A stretch of DNA of 64,000 nucleotides from Paraglaciecola marina (GCF_004360155.1 NZ_SAIS01000019.1:1-64000); one strand, 5' to 3'. Shown: positions 36,055 to 46,331, counted from the first letter of the stretch. Translations and numbers: made by a program. The notes: generated by a model from the sequence alone, not told the origin.

Positions 36055-38151
36055 ATGAACACCTCTTCAAAAGGGCTAAAGCTCACTTACCTAAGTATCT
36101 GTTTAGCTAGCTTATTTATGCCACAAGCACTTGCTGCTGATGAAAGCAACGATGAAATCGAGACTGTTGAAGTGGTTGGCTCCCGTCAAGCTTACCAAGG
36201 GGATTTCAGCCCCCTTGAAACACCACAGTCTGAATTAAGAATTAACTCAGAAGCCCTACAAAATGCAGGTGCCTTTGACCTAAACCAAGCCTTAGATTTA
36301 TCTGCCTCTGTGGCACGTCAAAATAACTTTGGTGGCCTTTGGAATAGCTTTGCGGTACGTGGTTTTGTGGGGGACGAAAACCTGCCAAGTAATTACTTAG
36401 TAAATGGATTTAATGCAGGCCGTGGCTTTGGTGGCTCTCGTGATCTGTCTGGCATAGAGTCGGTAGAAATATTAAAAGGTCCAAGAGCTGCATTATTTGG
36501 CCGCGGTGAGCCCGGTGGCACAATCAACCTAGTTACTAAGCGAGCTAACTTTAATGACAAGGCTGAAGTCACTGTATCCGTGGGTAGTTTTAGCACACTA
36601 CGAGGGGATCTTGATGTAAACAAAGTGGTTTCTGATGATCTAGCGGTTAGATTTGTAGGTTTTTATGAAGATGCAGAAAGCTTTCGTGACACAGTAGAAA
36701 CCACAAAACAAGGTTTCAGCCCGTCGGTTTTATGGTCCATAAATGACGATAGCCAACTTACTTATGAGCTTGAATACAGCCACCAAGAAATCCCCTTTGA
36801 CCGAGGCGTTATTGCTATTGATGGCAAGCTTGGTGTGATACCAGAAAGCCGCTTTTTAGGTGAGCCGGGTTATGGTCCTATAGAAACCGATGTCTTGGGT
36901 CATCAAATTGAATTTCAAACAGACATAAATCAAGATTGGAGTGCTTTAGTTGGCTTTAACTACCGTGATACTTCGCTAGAAGGATTAGCCTCAGAAAACG
37001 GATTTAGTGCACCAGATGAAGACGGCAACTTTGGTCGCTTTAGCCGTTATCGCGATTACGATGCTATCTATCAGGTATTCAGAGCTGAGCTAAGTGGTAG
37101 TTTTGAAACAGGCTCATTAACCCACAGCCTTATAGTAGGGGTTGATTCAGACAAATTCGAAAATGATCAATTTGCCCTTAGAGACAGATCCACAGACCAA
37201 AGCATCAATATTTATGATCCTGTTTATGGGCAATACCTAGAGTCGTCTCTGGCCCTAGCAAGTAACATTGACCGTGTTGAGACACAGGAAAGTTCAGGCT
37301 TGTATATCCAAGATCAAATTAGCTTAACCGACAAGTTAGACATTCGTCTTGGTGCCCGCTTTGATGACTACCAACAAAAACTTGTTAACCGTTTATCCGA
37401 TAGTACCTCTGAATATTCAGAGTCGAAAGTGAGCCCTCAGCTTGGGGTTGTCTATAAAGCCTCTGACGCTTTATCTTTTTATGCAGCATACGGCGAAAAC
37501 TTCCGTCCACTTTCTGGAGCAACAGATGAAAACGACTTAGATCCAAATTTATCTGAGTCCACAGAGGTAGGGGTTAAGTTTGCCCTCAATGACGGGGCGC
37601 TATCGGGAACATTCGCAATCTTTGATGTGAAACAATCTAACATAGCCACCTTTGATGCAGATTTTAATGCAACAGCAGTAGGTAAAGCTGCTAGCCAAGG
37701 GGTTGAGCTTGATTTAACAGGTGACATCACAGATAGTCTAAGTATTTGGGTTTCATATTCTTATATAGATGCAGAAACCAAAAACGACTATACCGATGCT
37801 ATTTCTTACAACTTTATTCCTGCTGGTTCAGACCTTCTGAATATAGCTGAAAATCAATTAAGCCTACAGTTGGTTCAACAAACCCAGCTAGCTGAGAGGG
37901 ATCTAGATCTAATCGCAGGATTAGTTTACGTAGGTGAAAGAATTGGTGAGTTTGGTGATCCTAGCTTCAAATTGCCTGAGTACACTACAGTTCGTCTTGC
38001 CTCAAACTACGCGGTATCTGATGCATTGACGGTACGCGCAGAAGTAAACAACCTGTTTGACCAAGAGTACTACACCAACTCTTATGCCAGTGTTTGGGTT
38101 CAGCCCGGCACACCTCGCAGCTTTAGAGTATCGGCTACTTACAACTTCTAG
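36055..38151 (+). CDS. TonB-dependent siderophore-type receptor
   Basis: A 698-residue outer-membrane receptor: signal peptide to about residue 28, plug domain with TonB-box-like 'IETVEVVGSRQ' and 'GIESVEILKGPRAALFGRGEPGGTINLVTKR', and a 22-strand-type barrel ending 'FRVSATYNF'. The plug region is closest to ferrichrome/siderophore receptors. It lies 35 bp after the exporter permease, so one operon of four genes. An uptake receptor paired with an exporter is unusual in pure uptake systems. Confidence 0.9.
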   Translation: MNTSSKGLKLTYLSICLASLFMPQALAADESNDEIETVEVVGSRQAYQGDFSPLETPQSELRINSEALQNAGAFDLNQALDLSASVARQNNFGGLWNSFAVRGFVGDENLPSNYLVNGFNAGRGFGGSRDLSGIESVEILKGPRAALFGRGEPGGTINLVTKRANFNDKAEVTVSVGSFSTLRGDLDVNKVVSDDLAVRFVGFYEDAESFRDTVETTKQGFSPSVLWSINDDSQLTYELEYSHQEIPFDRGVIAIDGKLGVIPESRFLGEPGYGPIETDVLGHQIEFQTDINQDWSALVGFNYRDTSLEGLASENGFSAPDEDGNFGRFSRYRDYDAIYQVFRAELSGSFETGSLTHSLIVGVDSDKFENDQFALRDRSTDQSINIYDPVYGQYLESSLALASNIDRVETQESSGLYIQDQISLTDKLDIRLGARFDDYQQKLVNRLSDSTSEYSESKVSPQLGVVYKASDALSFYAAYGENFRPLSGATDENDLDPNLSESTEVGVKFALNDGALSGTFAIFDVKQSNIATFDADFNATAVGKAASQGVELDLTGDITDSLSIWVSYSYIDAETKNDYTDAISYNFIPAGSDLLNIAENQLSLQLVQQTQLAERDLDLIAGLVYVGERIGEFGDPSFKLPEYTTVRLASNYAVSDALTVRAEVNNLFDQEYYTNSYASVWVQPGTPRSFRVSATYNF

Positions 38152-38177
38152 ATGTAAGGCTACACATTCAATAAGAC

Positions 38178-38213
38178 AAAAAGCCCCCATATTGCTAAAT
38201 ATGGGGGCTTTTT
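38178..38213. terminator. strong bidirectional intrinsic terminator
   Basis: A perfect 15-bp stem (AAAAAGCCCCCATAT and complement) with a 6-nt loop. It ends in T-runs on the plus strand and, by its A-run, on the minus strand, so it can stop both the receptor operon and the convergent genes. Confidence 0.92.
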
Positions 38214-38233
38214 ATTTTACTTAAGCTCAAAGG

Positions 38234-38533
38234 CTACCTCTGAGTATCTTCATGACTATGGTCTGGTTTTGTGCTTTTGTTAGATGTATCGAGTTGTTGA
38301 ATGGGCTGATTTCTAACGCATAACAGACTTTCTGCCATATATTGGCAGGTACCAATATACAAATCATTATGAACTCCTTGATATCGACACGCCTTAGACC
38401 TTTGCTTTTGCACACATGCTTTAATGGCGAGTTCATTTAAAGGACCAGAATGGGCATAGGCATTAGTTGCCTGCATACCCACACTCACCGTAATGATCAG
38501 GAGTATAAATAGATTAAACCTAGGTATCTTCAA
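38234..38533 (-). CDS. small exported Cys-containing protein, unknown
   Basis: A 99-residue protein with a signal peptide (residues 8-27, cleavage near 'NAYAH') and four cysteines in 'IKACVQKQRSKACRYQG', 'GTCQYM' and 'LLCVRN', presumably two disulfides. No family recognised. It follows the YHYH lipoprotein gene by 2 bp on the same strand, so the pair is probably translated together. Confidence 0.6.
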   Translation of the reverse strand: MKIPRFNLFILLIITVSVGMQATNAYAHSGPLNELAIKACVQKQRSKACRYQGVHNDLYIGTCQYMAESLLCVRNQPIQQLDTSNKSTKPDHSHEDTQR

Positions 38534-38535
38534 GT

Positions 38536-39579
38536 TTAATGTTCACCATTTCTTGGTGGAGCACCATTAGGTGGAGGTCCGCCCCCTGGAGGTGGGCCAC
38601 CTTGGGGACCGCCACTAGGTCGTACAGTTTCACCATGTAAACACCCTATAAATAGGTTCTCGCTGGGACTGGCAGTATGGTAGTGATAGCCTCTTACAGC
38701 ATCGGTTTGCCCACGGCACTCATCTAAGCCTTCAGCTTCTTTACCTTGGGAGTCTTTCATAGCATAAATCCCATAGCCATCTATGGCGTAACCTATCAAG
38801 GGTGCATGACCATCATCAGTATTTGCAGCCCTATCAGTACATCCTGTTGACGCATGATAATGATAACCTTGGTGAACATTAATATGCCCACCACAATCAT
38901 CAAAAGCAGCAATAGTATATGCCCCTAAAATCGCATTAACAGGTGCAGGGCCAGACAACTCACTACCGTCTAATGCTATACCAACAGTGCGCACTCGCCC
39001 TGTTCTTTTGGCTGGGATAGGAGTGGTAGGAATAAGATAAGTAACCGAAAAATCATCGTCTAAGTACTCTAGCTTACACTCGATGCAATTTTGCATGTAC
39101 TGGGCTTCAACATCTGGCTTTGCCGCCCCTAAACACGCTTCTTTCGTAGCGGTATAACGCACTTTTTTAGTGTCGGCGTCATACACCAACCACTTTTCAT
39201 CACCATAATATTCGTCAAGTTTCAGGATAAACTCACCTGTTATATCGACTAAATCACCTGAACCACTTTTATCAAACCAAGCTCCACCAGCATCGGCACC
39301 ATCATCAATTGTTCTTGGACAAAAAGGGCCTGGCTCTCGACCAGCCGGTGCGCCTGTTGTTATAAATTCATAACAACTAGTTTTGGTACCTTGCGCCGTT
39401 TCACAATCTATAATTTTAGGTGCTTGGCTAAACGCCCCTTCAGTAAACATAGAGATATCTATGCCTTCTGAGATATCTGCTGACTCCGACTTTAATTGGG
39501 TCTTATCATCACAACCAAGTAAGACCAAAGAGCTCAGTGCAAATGCCATGAACAATGATCCATAGTGTTTTAAATTCAT
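38536..39579 (-). CDS. YHYH-domain lipoprotein
   Basis: A 347-residue lipoprotein (lipobox 'LVLLGC', Cys near 23). It contains two YHYH motifs, 'HQGYHYHASTGC' near 235-246 and 'VRGYHYHTASPS' near 294-305, with 'IGYAIDGYGIY' between, diagnostic of the YHYH family, plus a Gly/Pro-rich tail after residue 322. Function of the family is unknown; clustered His residues suggest metal binding. It is divergent from the Cys-rich gene at 39796 and forms a pair with the small exported protein downstream. Confidence 0.8.
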   Translation of the reverse strand: MNLKHYGSLFMAFALSSLVLLGCDDKTQLKSESADISEGIDISMFTEGAFSQAPKIIDCETAQGTKTSCYEFITTGAPAGREPGPFCPRTIDDGADAGGAWFDKSGSGDLVDITGEFILKLDEYYGDEKWLVYDADTKKVRYTATKEACLGAAKPDVEAQYMQNCIECKLEYLDDDFSVTYLIPTTPIPAKRTGRVRTVGIALDGSELSGPAPVNAILGAYTIAAFDDCGGHINVHQGYHYHASTGCTDRAANTDDGHAPLIGYAIDGYGIYAMKDSQGKEAEGLDECRGQTDAVRGYHYHTASPSENLFIGCLHGETVRPSGGPQGGPPPGGGPPPNGAPPRNGEH

Positions 39580-39795
39580 TAATACCTATCCTTAAACTCA
39601 TATGGGGAACAACAGCCCCTCACCTACACCCACTCTAATAGTTTATAGCGTAATTGTGCAGATAATATGGACATTATTAACCTTTCGGCAATACAGGGCC
39701 TGCTGATACATTTTTTGAAACTGTTTGTTCTTTTAGTTTCTTCACATCTACCCAAAAGCTCATTACAATGGCGCTGACATTTATTAGAGATAAAT

Positions 39796-40167
39796 ATGTT
39801 CAAACCATTATCAAAACTATTAATTATAACTAGCTTATTGATTGCCTTTGTAGGGCAAGCTATGGGTTCTTATGTTGTAACCTTTGATGATGCTAGAACC
39901 AATCAGCAAGTAAACACCCAGCAGCTAGACGCAGATGAAGCCGGTGATAATCATGGTATTACCGAAAAAGACGATTGCTGTGATGTTGACTGCTGTGAAG
40001 ACCAATGCTTTTGCCCAGCCAATGCCTGTGTTGCTATGATTTACCTAGATAACACAGTTACGCAATCATGCCTTAAACTCATAAGTGAGTTTGCATTACC
40101 CTACACACAAAAATCCCCCCATTATATTGCTACCTCTTTGTATCGGCCGCCTATTTTTACCTCCTAG
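39796..40167 (+). CDS. Cys-rich exported metal-binding-type protein
   Basis: A 123-residue protein with a signal peptide (7-24). The middle carries a dense Cys/Asp cluster 'DDCCDVDCCEDQCFCPANAC' followed by a second hydrophobic stretch and the C-terminus 'SLYRPPIF'. The layout is that of small CopL-like envelope proteins encoded next to copper or other metal receptors. It precedes a His-rich TonB-dependent receptor by 92 bp on the same strand, which supports a role in metal handling (inference). Confidence 0.65.
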   Translation: MFKPLSKLLIITSLLIAFVGQAMGSYVVTFDDARTNQQVNTQQLDADEAGDNHGITEKDDCCDVDCCEDQCFCPANACVAMIYLDNTVTQSCLKLISEFALPYTQKSPHYIATSLYRPPIFTS

Positions 40168-40259
40168 GCTAAACCCAATCATCACCCCTAGAAAACACTA
40201 AAAGTCGTTATATTAATTGCGTCATTGTCGCAGTTTTTAGCATTATTTTGAGGTAAAAA

Positions 40260-42242
40260 ATGCTTACTAATTATTCTAAAGTCGCGCTGGCTATTTTGTT
40301 AGCCCCCCTACTATCTTACGCAAATGAAGGTGAGCATCACGAAGATCACCATGACGAGCATGGCGAACCTAAGATTGAAAAAATTCAGGTCACGGCATCA
40401 CGCCTTGGCCGCATAGTCACTGAATCAGCGACCCGTACCGAGATTATCAATGGCGAAGAAATTCAAGAAAAAGCCTTGATGCGCCCAGGTAACATTTCTA
40501 TGTTGGTTGCCGAAACCGGTGGTGTACGAGTACAAACCACCTCTCCTGCCTTAGGCAGCGCCAATATTCGTTTGCAAAGTTTGTATGGCCGCTACACCCA
40601 GTTATTAAGTGATGGTTTGCCTTTATATGGCGGACAAACAGCCTCTATTGGCTTGTTACAAATCCCCCCTACCGATTTGGCCAATGTAGAAATTATCAAA
40701 GGCTCTGCTTCGTCACTTTATGGCGGCTCAGCCCTCGGTGGTGTGATTAACCTTATTTCTCGTACTCCATCAGATGAATTTGAAGGCGAGGTCTTACTAA
40801 ACGCCACATCAAAAGATGGCCAAGACCTTACTTCGTATATTGCATCGCCCATAAATAAGCGCACCAGTGCTTCGCTTACCGCTGGCATCCACAATCAAGA
40901 ACAGCAAGATTTAGACAATGATGGCTGGCTCGACATGGCTGAGTTTCAACGGGCTACACTTCGCCCCCGTTTATATTGGGAAGGAGAAAACGGCGCCAAC
41001 TTATATGTGACAGTTGGCGCCATGAAAGAAGAGCGTGTGGGTGGCACTGCTGAGGGGGCAAGCGTTCCCGATGGCAATGCTTTTATCCAAAGCCAAGATT
41101 CACTTCGCCTCGACAGTGGCTTTATATTTGATCAGCCCCTTAATGATGAGTTTAATCTTAATATACGTGGCTCTGCTATGCGCCAAGAGCATGACCACAT
41201 TTATGGCGCGGTACAAGAAAGCGACCTTCATCAAAGTTACCTACTTGAGTCCAGTGTTTCGGGTTACAAAGATGCAGCTGCTTGGGTGGTTGGCCTAGCT
41301 TATCAAGTTGACCGCTTTGAATCAGAAGACTTTGCTGAGTTTAATTACAACTACCGAGTGCCGGGGTTATTCTCGCAACTAGATTACGAGGCCTCCGATG
41401 ATGTTTCATTGTCACTCAGTGCCCGCGCAGATTGGCACAGCGAATACGGCACGCAATTTAGCCCACGGATTTCAGTCTTGTATAATCCAGATAGCTGGAC
41501 CATTCGCGGTGCTTACGGACAAGGTTTCTTTGCCCCTACTCCCTTCATTGAAGACATTGAAGATGCTGGCTTATCACGCTTAGCCCCCTTTGATGATGTG
41601 GTTGCTGAGCAAGCCACCACGGCCTCAATAGATATCAGTTACGTATTTGATAGTATCGAAACTAGCATGGTTTTATTTGCTTCTGATGTTGATAATGTCA
41701 CCGAGCTTGAAGAGATTGACCCAATTGATACTTTTTCAGACAAGCAAGTGCGTATCGTCAATGCTCAAGGAGAAAGCGAAATTCGTGGCGCTGAATTACT
41801 GCTTCGTTATCGCTGGCATGACATAAAGCTAACCGGTAGTTACCTTTACACAGACGCGACCAAGCTAAGTGAAGATGGCCTTGGCCGCGCGCCCCTAACA
41901 CTCACCCCGCAACACTCAGCGGGTGCAGTTATCATGTGGGAAGAGCATGGCAGTCACTTAGTGGGGTTTGAAGCATATTACACGGGCACTCAACACCTAG
42001 AAGGTAATCCACTTCGCAGTAGAAGCGACGCGTATTGGCATTTAGGCTTACTTGGGCAAATTACCATTGGCAAAGTAAGTTACTTTTTAAATGCCGAGAA
42101 CCTGCTCAATGTGCGCCAAACTAAAGGCGAATCCTTAGTATTGCCAGAGCAAGCCCCAAGCGGACGCTGGACCACAGATATCTGGTCACGAAACGACGGT
42201 TTTACGGTGAATGCAGGTGTGCGTATTCAATTTGGGGATTAA
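40260..42242 (+). CDS. TonB-dependent receptor with His-rich N-terminus (metal-type)
   Basis: A 660-residue receptor. After a signal peptide (to about 20) the mature N-terminus is 'EGEHHEDHHDEHGEP', a His/Asp/Glu cluster seen in zinc- or copper-linked receptors, then a TonB box 'IEKIQVTASR', plug ('LLSDGLPLYGG', 'NVEIIKGSASSLYGGSALGGVIN') and barrel ending 'VRIQFGD'. GAGGT before the ATG. Together with the preceding Cys-rich protein it suggests Cu or Zn uptake (inference). Confidence 0.85.
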   Translation: MLTNYSKVALAILLAPLLSYANEGEHHEDHHDEHGEPKIEKIQVTASRLGRIVTESATRTEIINGEEIQEKALMRPGNISMLVAETGGVRVQTTSPALGSANIRLQSLYGRYTQLLSDGLPLYGGQTASIGLLQIPPTDLANVEIIKGSASSLYGGSALGGVINLISRTPSDEFEGEVLLNATSKDGQDLTSYIASPINKRTSASLTAGIHNQEQQDLDNDGWLDMAEFQRATLRPRLYWEGENGANLYVTVGAMKEERVGGTAEGASVPDGNAFIQSQDSLRLDSGFIFDQPLNDEFNLNIRGSAMRQEHDHIYGAVQESDLHQSYLLESSVSGYKDAAAWVVGLAYQVDRFESEDFAEFNYNYRVPGLFSQLDYEASDDVSLSLSARADWHSEYGTQFSPRISVLYNPDSWTIRGAYGQGFFAPTPFIEDIEDAGLSRLAPFDDVVAEQATTASIDISYVFDSIETSMVLFASDVDNVTELEEIDPIDTFSDKQVRIVNAQGESEIRGAELLLRYRWHDIKLTGSYLYTDATKLSEDGLGRAPLTLTPQHSAGAVIMWEEHGSHLVGFEAYYTGTQHLEGNPLRSRSDAYWHLGLLGQITIGKVSYFLNAENLLNVRQTKGESLVLPEQAPSGRWTTDIWSRNDGFTVNAGVRIQFGD

Positions 42243-42368
42243 AGACTCAACAAACTGAGTTAGTTGATTATCATCCAGAGAGACAAATAAGGGTTTCTCT
42301 CTCTGGATTCAAAAATGCTTTATACACAAGGGGGAAAATCCCAGTGCTATGATGCCAGTTAACAACTC

Positions 42369-42830
42369 TCAATCAGATATCATGCCTGCGATAACATAAG
42401 CATCACTATTAATCGTAATAATAAACCCTAAATCCCAGAACACGGGATAAAATGGGTAGCCTTCTTTAAGCCAGACCTCTTTTATACTGCTTGCATGGCT
42501 GGTTAAGCGTATCAGCTCGTTACTTAGCTCTGCTAAATGCTCGCCATGCTCAGCAGAGCCAACATAAGCCCTGTTAGGATGGGAGCTGCCAAGCCCCTCA
42601 TAGCTAAGCATAGCGCTAATCTCTGCTATTAATTTTTGTTGATTGGATATAGCAATTTTCTCTAGGATCACCTGACCTTCTAAGGCTTTATGGAGGATCT
42701 CTATTGGTGATTTTTCTGCATAATCACAAACCGGATAAATTTCGAGTTCAGCCACATAATTAGCCGAATCTTCATGTAACCTGTCAACAAGGCTCTCAAG
42801 TTTAGTCACTAATACATCTATATTTTGCAT
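42369..42830 (-). CDS. unknown soluble protein
   Basis: A 153-residue protein without signal or membrane segment. The first half has helical heptad-like Leu/Val spacing ('VLVTKLESLVDRLHEDS'), the end contains 'WLKEGYPFYPVFWDLGF'. No family recognised. It lies alone between two receptor loci on the opposite strand. Confidence 0.5.
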   Translation of the reverse strand: MQNIDVLVTKLESLVDRLHEDSANYVAELEIYPVCDYAEKSPIEILHKALEGQVILEKIAISNQQKLIAEISAMLSYEGLGSSHPNRAYVGSAEHGEHLAELSNELIRLTSHASSIKEVWLKEGYPFYPVFWDLGFIITINSDAYVIAGMISD

Positions 42831-43083
42831 ACCTGCTACCGCCTTAATTAGGTTTTAATTCACCCAGAGCTTCCCAATATAAATAGCGCTTGTTACTGGG
42901 TCAATAACCCAAAAGTTAATATGTTTAGGCCGATTGCCAGCAACTCATATTATGGAAATTTGGTATCAGCTACAGCTAATCATAAACCATGTAGGGTTGA
43001 GCGATGGGTAAACACCTCAACATACGTCTCCCTCAAAGACTTTGCTTGATTTTTATCTCAAACACAAATACCATAAATACAAA

Positions 43084-43098
43084 TGAGATTAATTACTA
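43084..43098. promoter_or_regulatory. candidate Fur box upstream of haem-uptake operon
   Basis: TGAGATTAATTACTA matches 10 of 14 informative positions of the 7-1-7 Fur motif. It ends 10 bp before the ATG at 43109. A TTGATT/TACCAT promoter-like pair lies at 43046-43074. The match is moderate. Confidence 0.4.
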
Positions 43099-43108
43099 TT
43101 TAGATTTA

Positions 43109-45091
43109 ATGTTTAGAATTGCAATGTCTGTGCTTTTAGTTGCCGTATCACAGGCAAGTTATGCCAATCAATCATCAATAGAAAAGGTGGTGGTAACCGG
43201 CACCCGTTACGCTGTATTGCAGTCTCAAAGCCCTGTATCTGTAGACGTAATTACTGCAGAAACAATACAAACCATCAGCCATGGCACCTTAGCGAGTGCC
43301 CTAAATTACATTCCCGGCGTGGTGGTAACACGTAGCCAAAAAGACGGTTATACCGTGCAGATGCAAGGTTTTGGTAGTGACCATGTGTTGGTGTTAATTG
43401 ACAGTCAGCCTTTTGTTTCTCCTACTGGCTCATCGGTGGACCTAGACCAAATAGGTGTGCTTGATATCGAAAGAATCGAAGTCATGCGCGGCGCAGGATC
43501 TGTACTCTACGGAAGCTCAGCTATGGGTGGCGTAATTAATATCATTACCCGTAAGCTTAGGTCAGATCACCTCAAGCTAAACTATCAAGCTGGTAGCTAT
43601 AGCAGCAACGCCATCGAATCTGCAGATTTAACCCATTTATTGCAACTTGATGGCAGTAAAAATCTAAAGGGTTGGCAGTCATCGTTAAGCTTACAAGCTA
43701 GCTCTGATCCCGGCTTTGATTATGAACCAGATACAGTAGCGCAAAGTGCTCCTAGTAGTGACAAGTACCTAGTGAACCTTGGCCTAGTTAAAGCATTTGA
43801 GAATGACCTCAGTGTTTCAAATAAGCTTCGCTATTTTAACGATGCCAAAGAAAAATTTAGGTATAGCATTCCCGGGCAAGAGCAAGATATTCGCTATATT
43901 TCTGATGTAGAGCAATGGCAGTGGGATTTGGGGCTGGCGAATGGCCAGAATTGGGAAGTTAAATCTCGTGTACTCAATCATATTGAAACAAGTGGCGATA
44001 CCAATGCATTACGTGATGCAGATATAAGTTTAGCCCAGTTAGATGGCCAAATTAATTGGCAGCTTGGAGATATTAACTTGGTCTCGGGCCTAACTGCCCG
44101 TCTAGACAAACTCAATCAAACTAAGCAAAACATCACCACAGGTGAAATAGAGTCTTACGAAGTTGATGATGAGTCAGCCCAATCAATTCAAGGGTTCACA
44201 CAAGCAAGCTGGTCCTTAGCTGACCATGAATTAGTATTTGGCACACAACTACAACACGACAGTGATTTTGGTCTGCAGTCCGCTTCACGTTTAAATAGTT
44301 TATTCAATTTTGGTAATAGCAGTAACGCAGATGGTTTTGCAGAAGACGGCAGCTGGCAACTCAGATTAGGTTTAGGGCAAAGTTATCGGGTGCCTACCCT
44401 AAAAGACCGTTTTTATGTGTTTGACCATAGTAACTTAGGTTACATGGTTTTAGGGAACGAAGACCTAATTCCAGAAGAAGCCTTAACGGCAAACGCAGAG
44501 CTTAGCTATCGCTTATCGAACACCATAATATTTGATATAGCCGTTAATCAGCTTTCACTTCGCATGAATCTACACACCAGTAAAGCAGACAACTTTATTA
44601 CTACCGTGGTTGACGCAGAAGCCTCAGCCGCAAGTGGCTTGTTGATTAGTCGCTACGAAAACATTGATGGAGCCGACCTAAATGGTTTTGATATCTCGGC
44701 TCAATTTGCAATGAATAAACTCGACTTACAATTTAGTTATAGCTATATCAGCGCCAAAGATGACGCAGATGAGCATCTAAGTGACCGCCCTACCCATCAA
44801 TTAAAAGGCAACCTAAATTGGTCGCTGCCATACGACATGCAAAGCCTTTTGTATGTGGTGTATGAATCAGGGGAATACCCCTCAAGTTCACAAGTAGGTG
44901 TGGCTCGTGATCATTGGATGACGGTTAACCTGAGCATAAATCAGTCCATAAACCAACACTGGGACTGGCGAGCAGGTATCGACAATATTTTTGACAATCA
45001 TCAAGACGAAACCGCTATTGCTGCAGGTTTACTTGATGTTCGCCCCTTGTCTAGCAGGTATATATTTGCAGGCATCTCGTACACCTTTTAA
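43109..45091 (+). CDS. TonB-dependent haem receptor (HmuR/HemR type)
   Basis: A 660-residue receptor. From ATG 43109: signal peptide ('FRIAMSVLLVAVSQASYA'), TonB box 'IEKVVVTGTR', plug with 'MRGAGSVLYGSSAMGGVINIITRK', and the haem-receptor signature region 'YRVPTLKDRFYVFDHSNLGYMVLGNEDL' (FRAP/NPNL-like boxes). The longer reading from 43004 would put 35 extra residues before the signal peptide and overlap a candidate Fur box, so 43109 is preferred. First gene of the haem operon. Confidence 0.85.
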   Translation: MFRIAMSVLLVAVSQASYANQSSIEKVVVTGTRYAVLQSQSPVSVDVITAETIQTISHGTLASALNYIPGVVVTRSQKDGYTVQMQGFGSDHVLVLIDSQPFVSPTGSSVDLDQIGVLDIERIEVMRGAGSVLYGSSAMGGVINIITRKLRSDHLKLNYQAGSYSSNAIESADLTHLLQLDGSKNLKGWQSSLSLQASSDPGFDYEPDTVAQSAPSSDKYLVNLGLVKAFENDLSVSNKLRYFNDAKEKFRYSIPGQEQDIRYISDVEQWQWDLGLANGQNWEVKSRVLNHIETSGDTNALRDADISLAQLDGQINWQLGDINLVSGLTARLDKLNQTKQNITTGEIESYEVDDESAQSIQGFTQASWSLADHELVFGTQLQHDSDFGLQSASRLNSLFNFGNSSNADGFAEDGSWQLRLGLGQSYRVPTLKDRFYVFDHSNLGYMVLGNEDLIPEEALTANAELSYRLSNTIIFDIAVNQLSLRMNLHTSKADNFITTVVDAEASAASGLLISRYENIDGADLNGFDISAQFAMNKLDLQFSYSYISAKDDADEHLSDRPTHQLKGNLNWSLPYDMQSLLYVVYESGEYPSSSQVGVARDHWMTVNLSINQSINQHWDWRAGIDNIFDNHQDETAIAAGLLDVRPLSSRYIFAGISYTF

Positions 45092-45134
45092 GAAACCACA
45101 TTAAAAAACAATTGAATACACAGGAACATTACCC

Positions 45135-46256
45135 ATGAAAATAAAATACCTTTCATCCTTAATTATTGCCGCCGGACTATCTGCTTGCGGCAGTTCAGGA
45201 AATGATGACGAAACTCCTACGGTAGAAGATGTTGTTGAAGAGGTAGTAGTCGAAGAAGGCACCATTGTTGGGCCTTTTAGTACTGGCAGTACCTCAGAGC
45301 CTGTAAGTGTTTATTATGATTTAGATGCAGGAGCAGTCGTAGACATAACAGAAGAAGAAGCCGCAAATAATAGCGTATGGGATATTGCTTTTAAGCGTAC
45401 CGCCATATCACTAAACACCCATGCTGATAACACTGTTGGTATGTACTTTACCGACGTCAACAGTGATTTTTTTGATGCTGAGGGTGTCGCTATTGCAGAC
45501 TCATTTATCAACGCCACAGCAGATACTGAGTTAGACGACTATCTAGCTGTAAGCAGTGACTCTATGCCAACAGATGCAGAGTATAGTTATGATGCTAGTG
45601 ATTATGTGGTTGGCGACAAGTTCTATAACTATGACTTTACGACTCACCAAGTAACTGCCGCAGACGATGTCTACTTTATAGTAAGTTCGGATGATGCTTA
45701 CACTAAATTCAGAGTGACCTCATTAACCACTGCTGGTTTTACTATGTCTAACATCACATTAGAGGTTCAACATCAAAGTAGCCTAGACGGCGAAACCGAG
45801 TTTGCTGCTGCTGAAACCATTGATCTAGATTTAAGCGGTTGTACTACGGATATTTACGTTGATTTTGATTTGGCAGAGCAAGTATCAGTAGATGATGCAT
45901 GGGATATTTATTTGCCATGCATCACAGTTGATGCAGATACAGGGGCTGATTTTTATATTTACATAGCGGATGATGCATCAGCCTTTGTGGACACAGATAA
46001 CGAATATACAGGCTTAGACGTTGCAGCCCATGCGTATTATGGTTTTGAAGCTAACTCCACCCTAATCCGTTCATTTGATAGCAGCCCTTGGTATCAATAT
46101 GGCTTAAATGGTGGTCACTTATTGTGGTCTCAATATGGCGTGTACCTTATCGAAACCAACTCAGGTCAGTATAAGTTACAGATCACCAGTTACTACGATG
46201 ATAGCGGTACGTCTGGCAATTACAGCTTCCGTGCCGACAGTACATCAGCTGAATAA
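45135..46256 (+). CDS. hmuY: HmuY-family haem-binding lipoprotein
   Basis: A 373-residue lipoprotein (lipobox 'LSAC', Cys 18) recognised as HmuY-like by 'VWDIAFKRTAISLNTHADNTVGMYF', a near-duplicated 'DAWDIYLPCI' motif and its place between a haem receptor and a haem ABC transporter. In Bacteroidetes HmuY scavenges haem at the cell surface and passes it to HmuR. AGGAA ribosome-binding site. The coding bias is strongly acidic (Asp/Glu rich), as in marine secreted proteins. Confidence 0.8.
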   Translation: MKIKYLSSLIIAAGLSACGSSGNDDETPTVEDVVEEVVVEEGTIVGPFSTGSTSEPVSVYYDLDAGAVVDITEEEAANNSVWDIAFKRTAISLNTHADNTVGMYFTDVNSDFFDAEGVAIADSFINATADTELDDYLAVSSDSMPTDAEYSYDASDYVVGDKFYNYDFTTHQVTAADDVYFIVSSDDAYTKFRVTSLTTAGFTMSNITLEVQHQSSLDGETEFAAAETIDLDLSGCTTDIYVDFDLAEQVSVDDAWDIYLPCITVDADTGADFYIYIADDASAFVDTDNEYTGLDVAAHAYYGFEANSTLIRSFDSSPWYQYGLNGGHLLWSQYGVYLIETNSGQYKLQITSYYDDSGTSGNYSFRADSTSAE

Positions 46257-46331
46257 TCAACTTTGCATAACCAAACACAGGACTGAACATTCAACTTGTC
46301 CTGTGTTTGCTATCTTCATTCGAGATTTATT

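Noticed and set aside
42940-43010. Cobalamin riboswitch upstream of the haem receptor
   Set aside because: No B12-box-like conserved segment is present and the downstream operon is clearly of haem type (HmuY, HmuTUV, HugZ).
43004-43108. Longer start of the haem receptor at 43004
   Set aside because: It would place 35 extra residues ahead of the signal peptide and span a candidate Fur box and promoter; the ATG at 43109 fits better.
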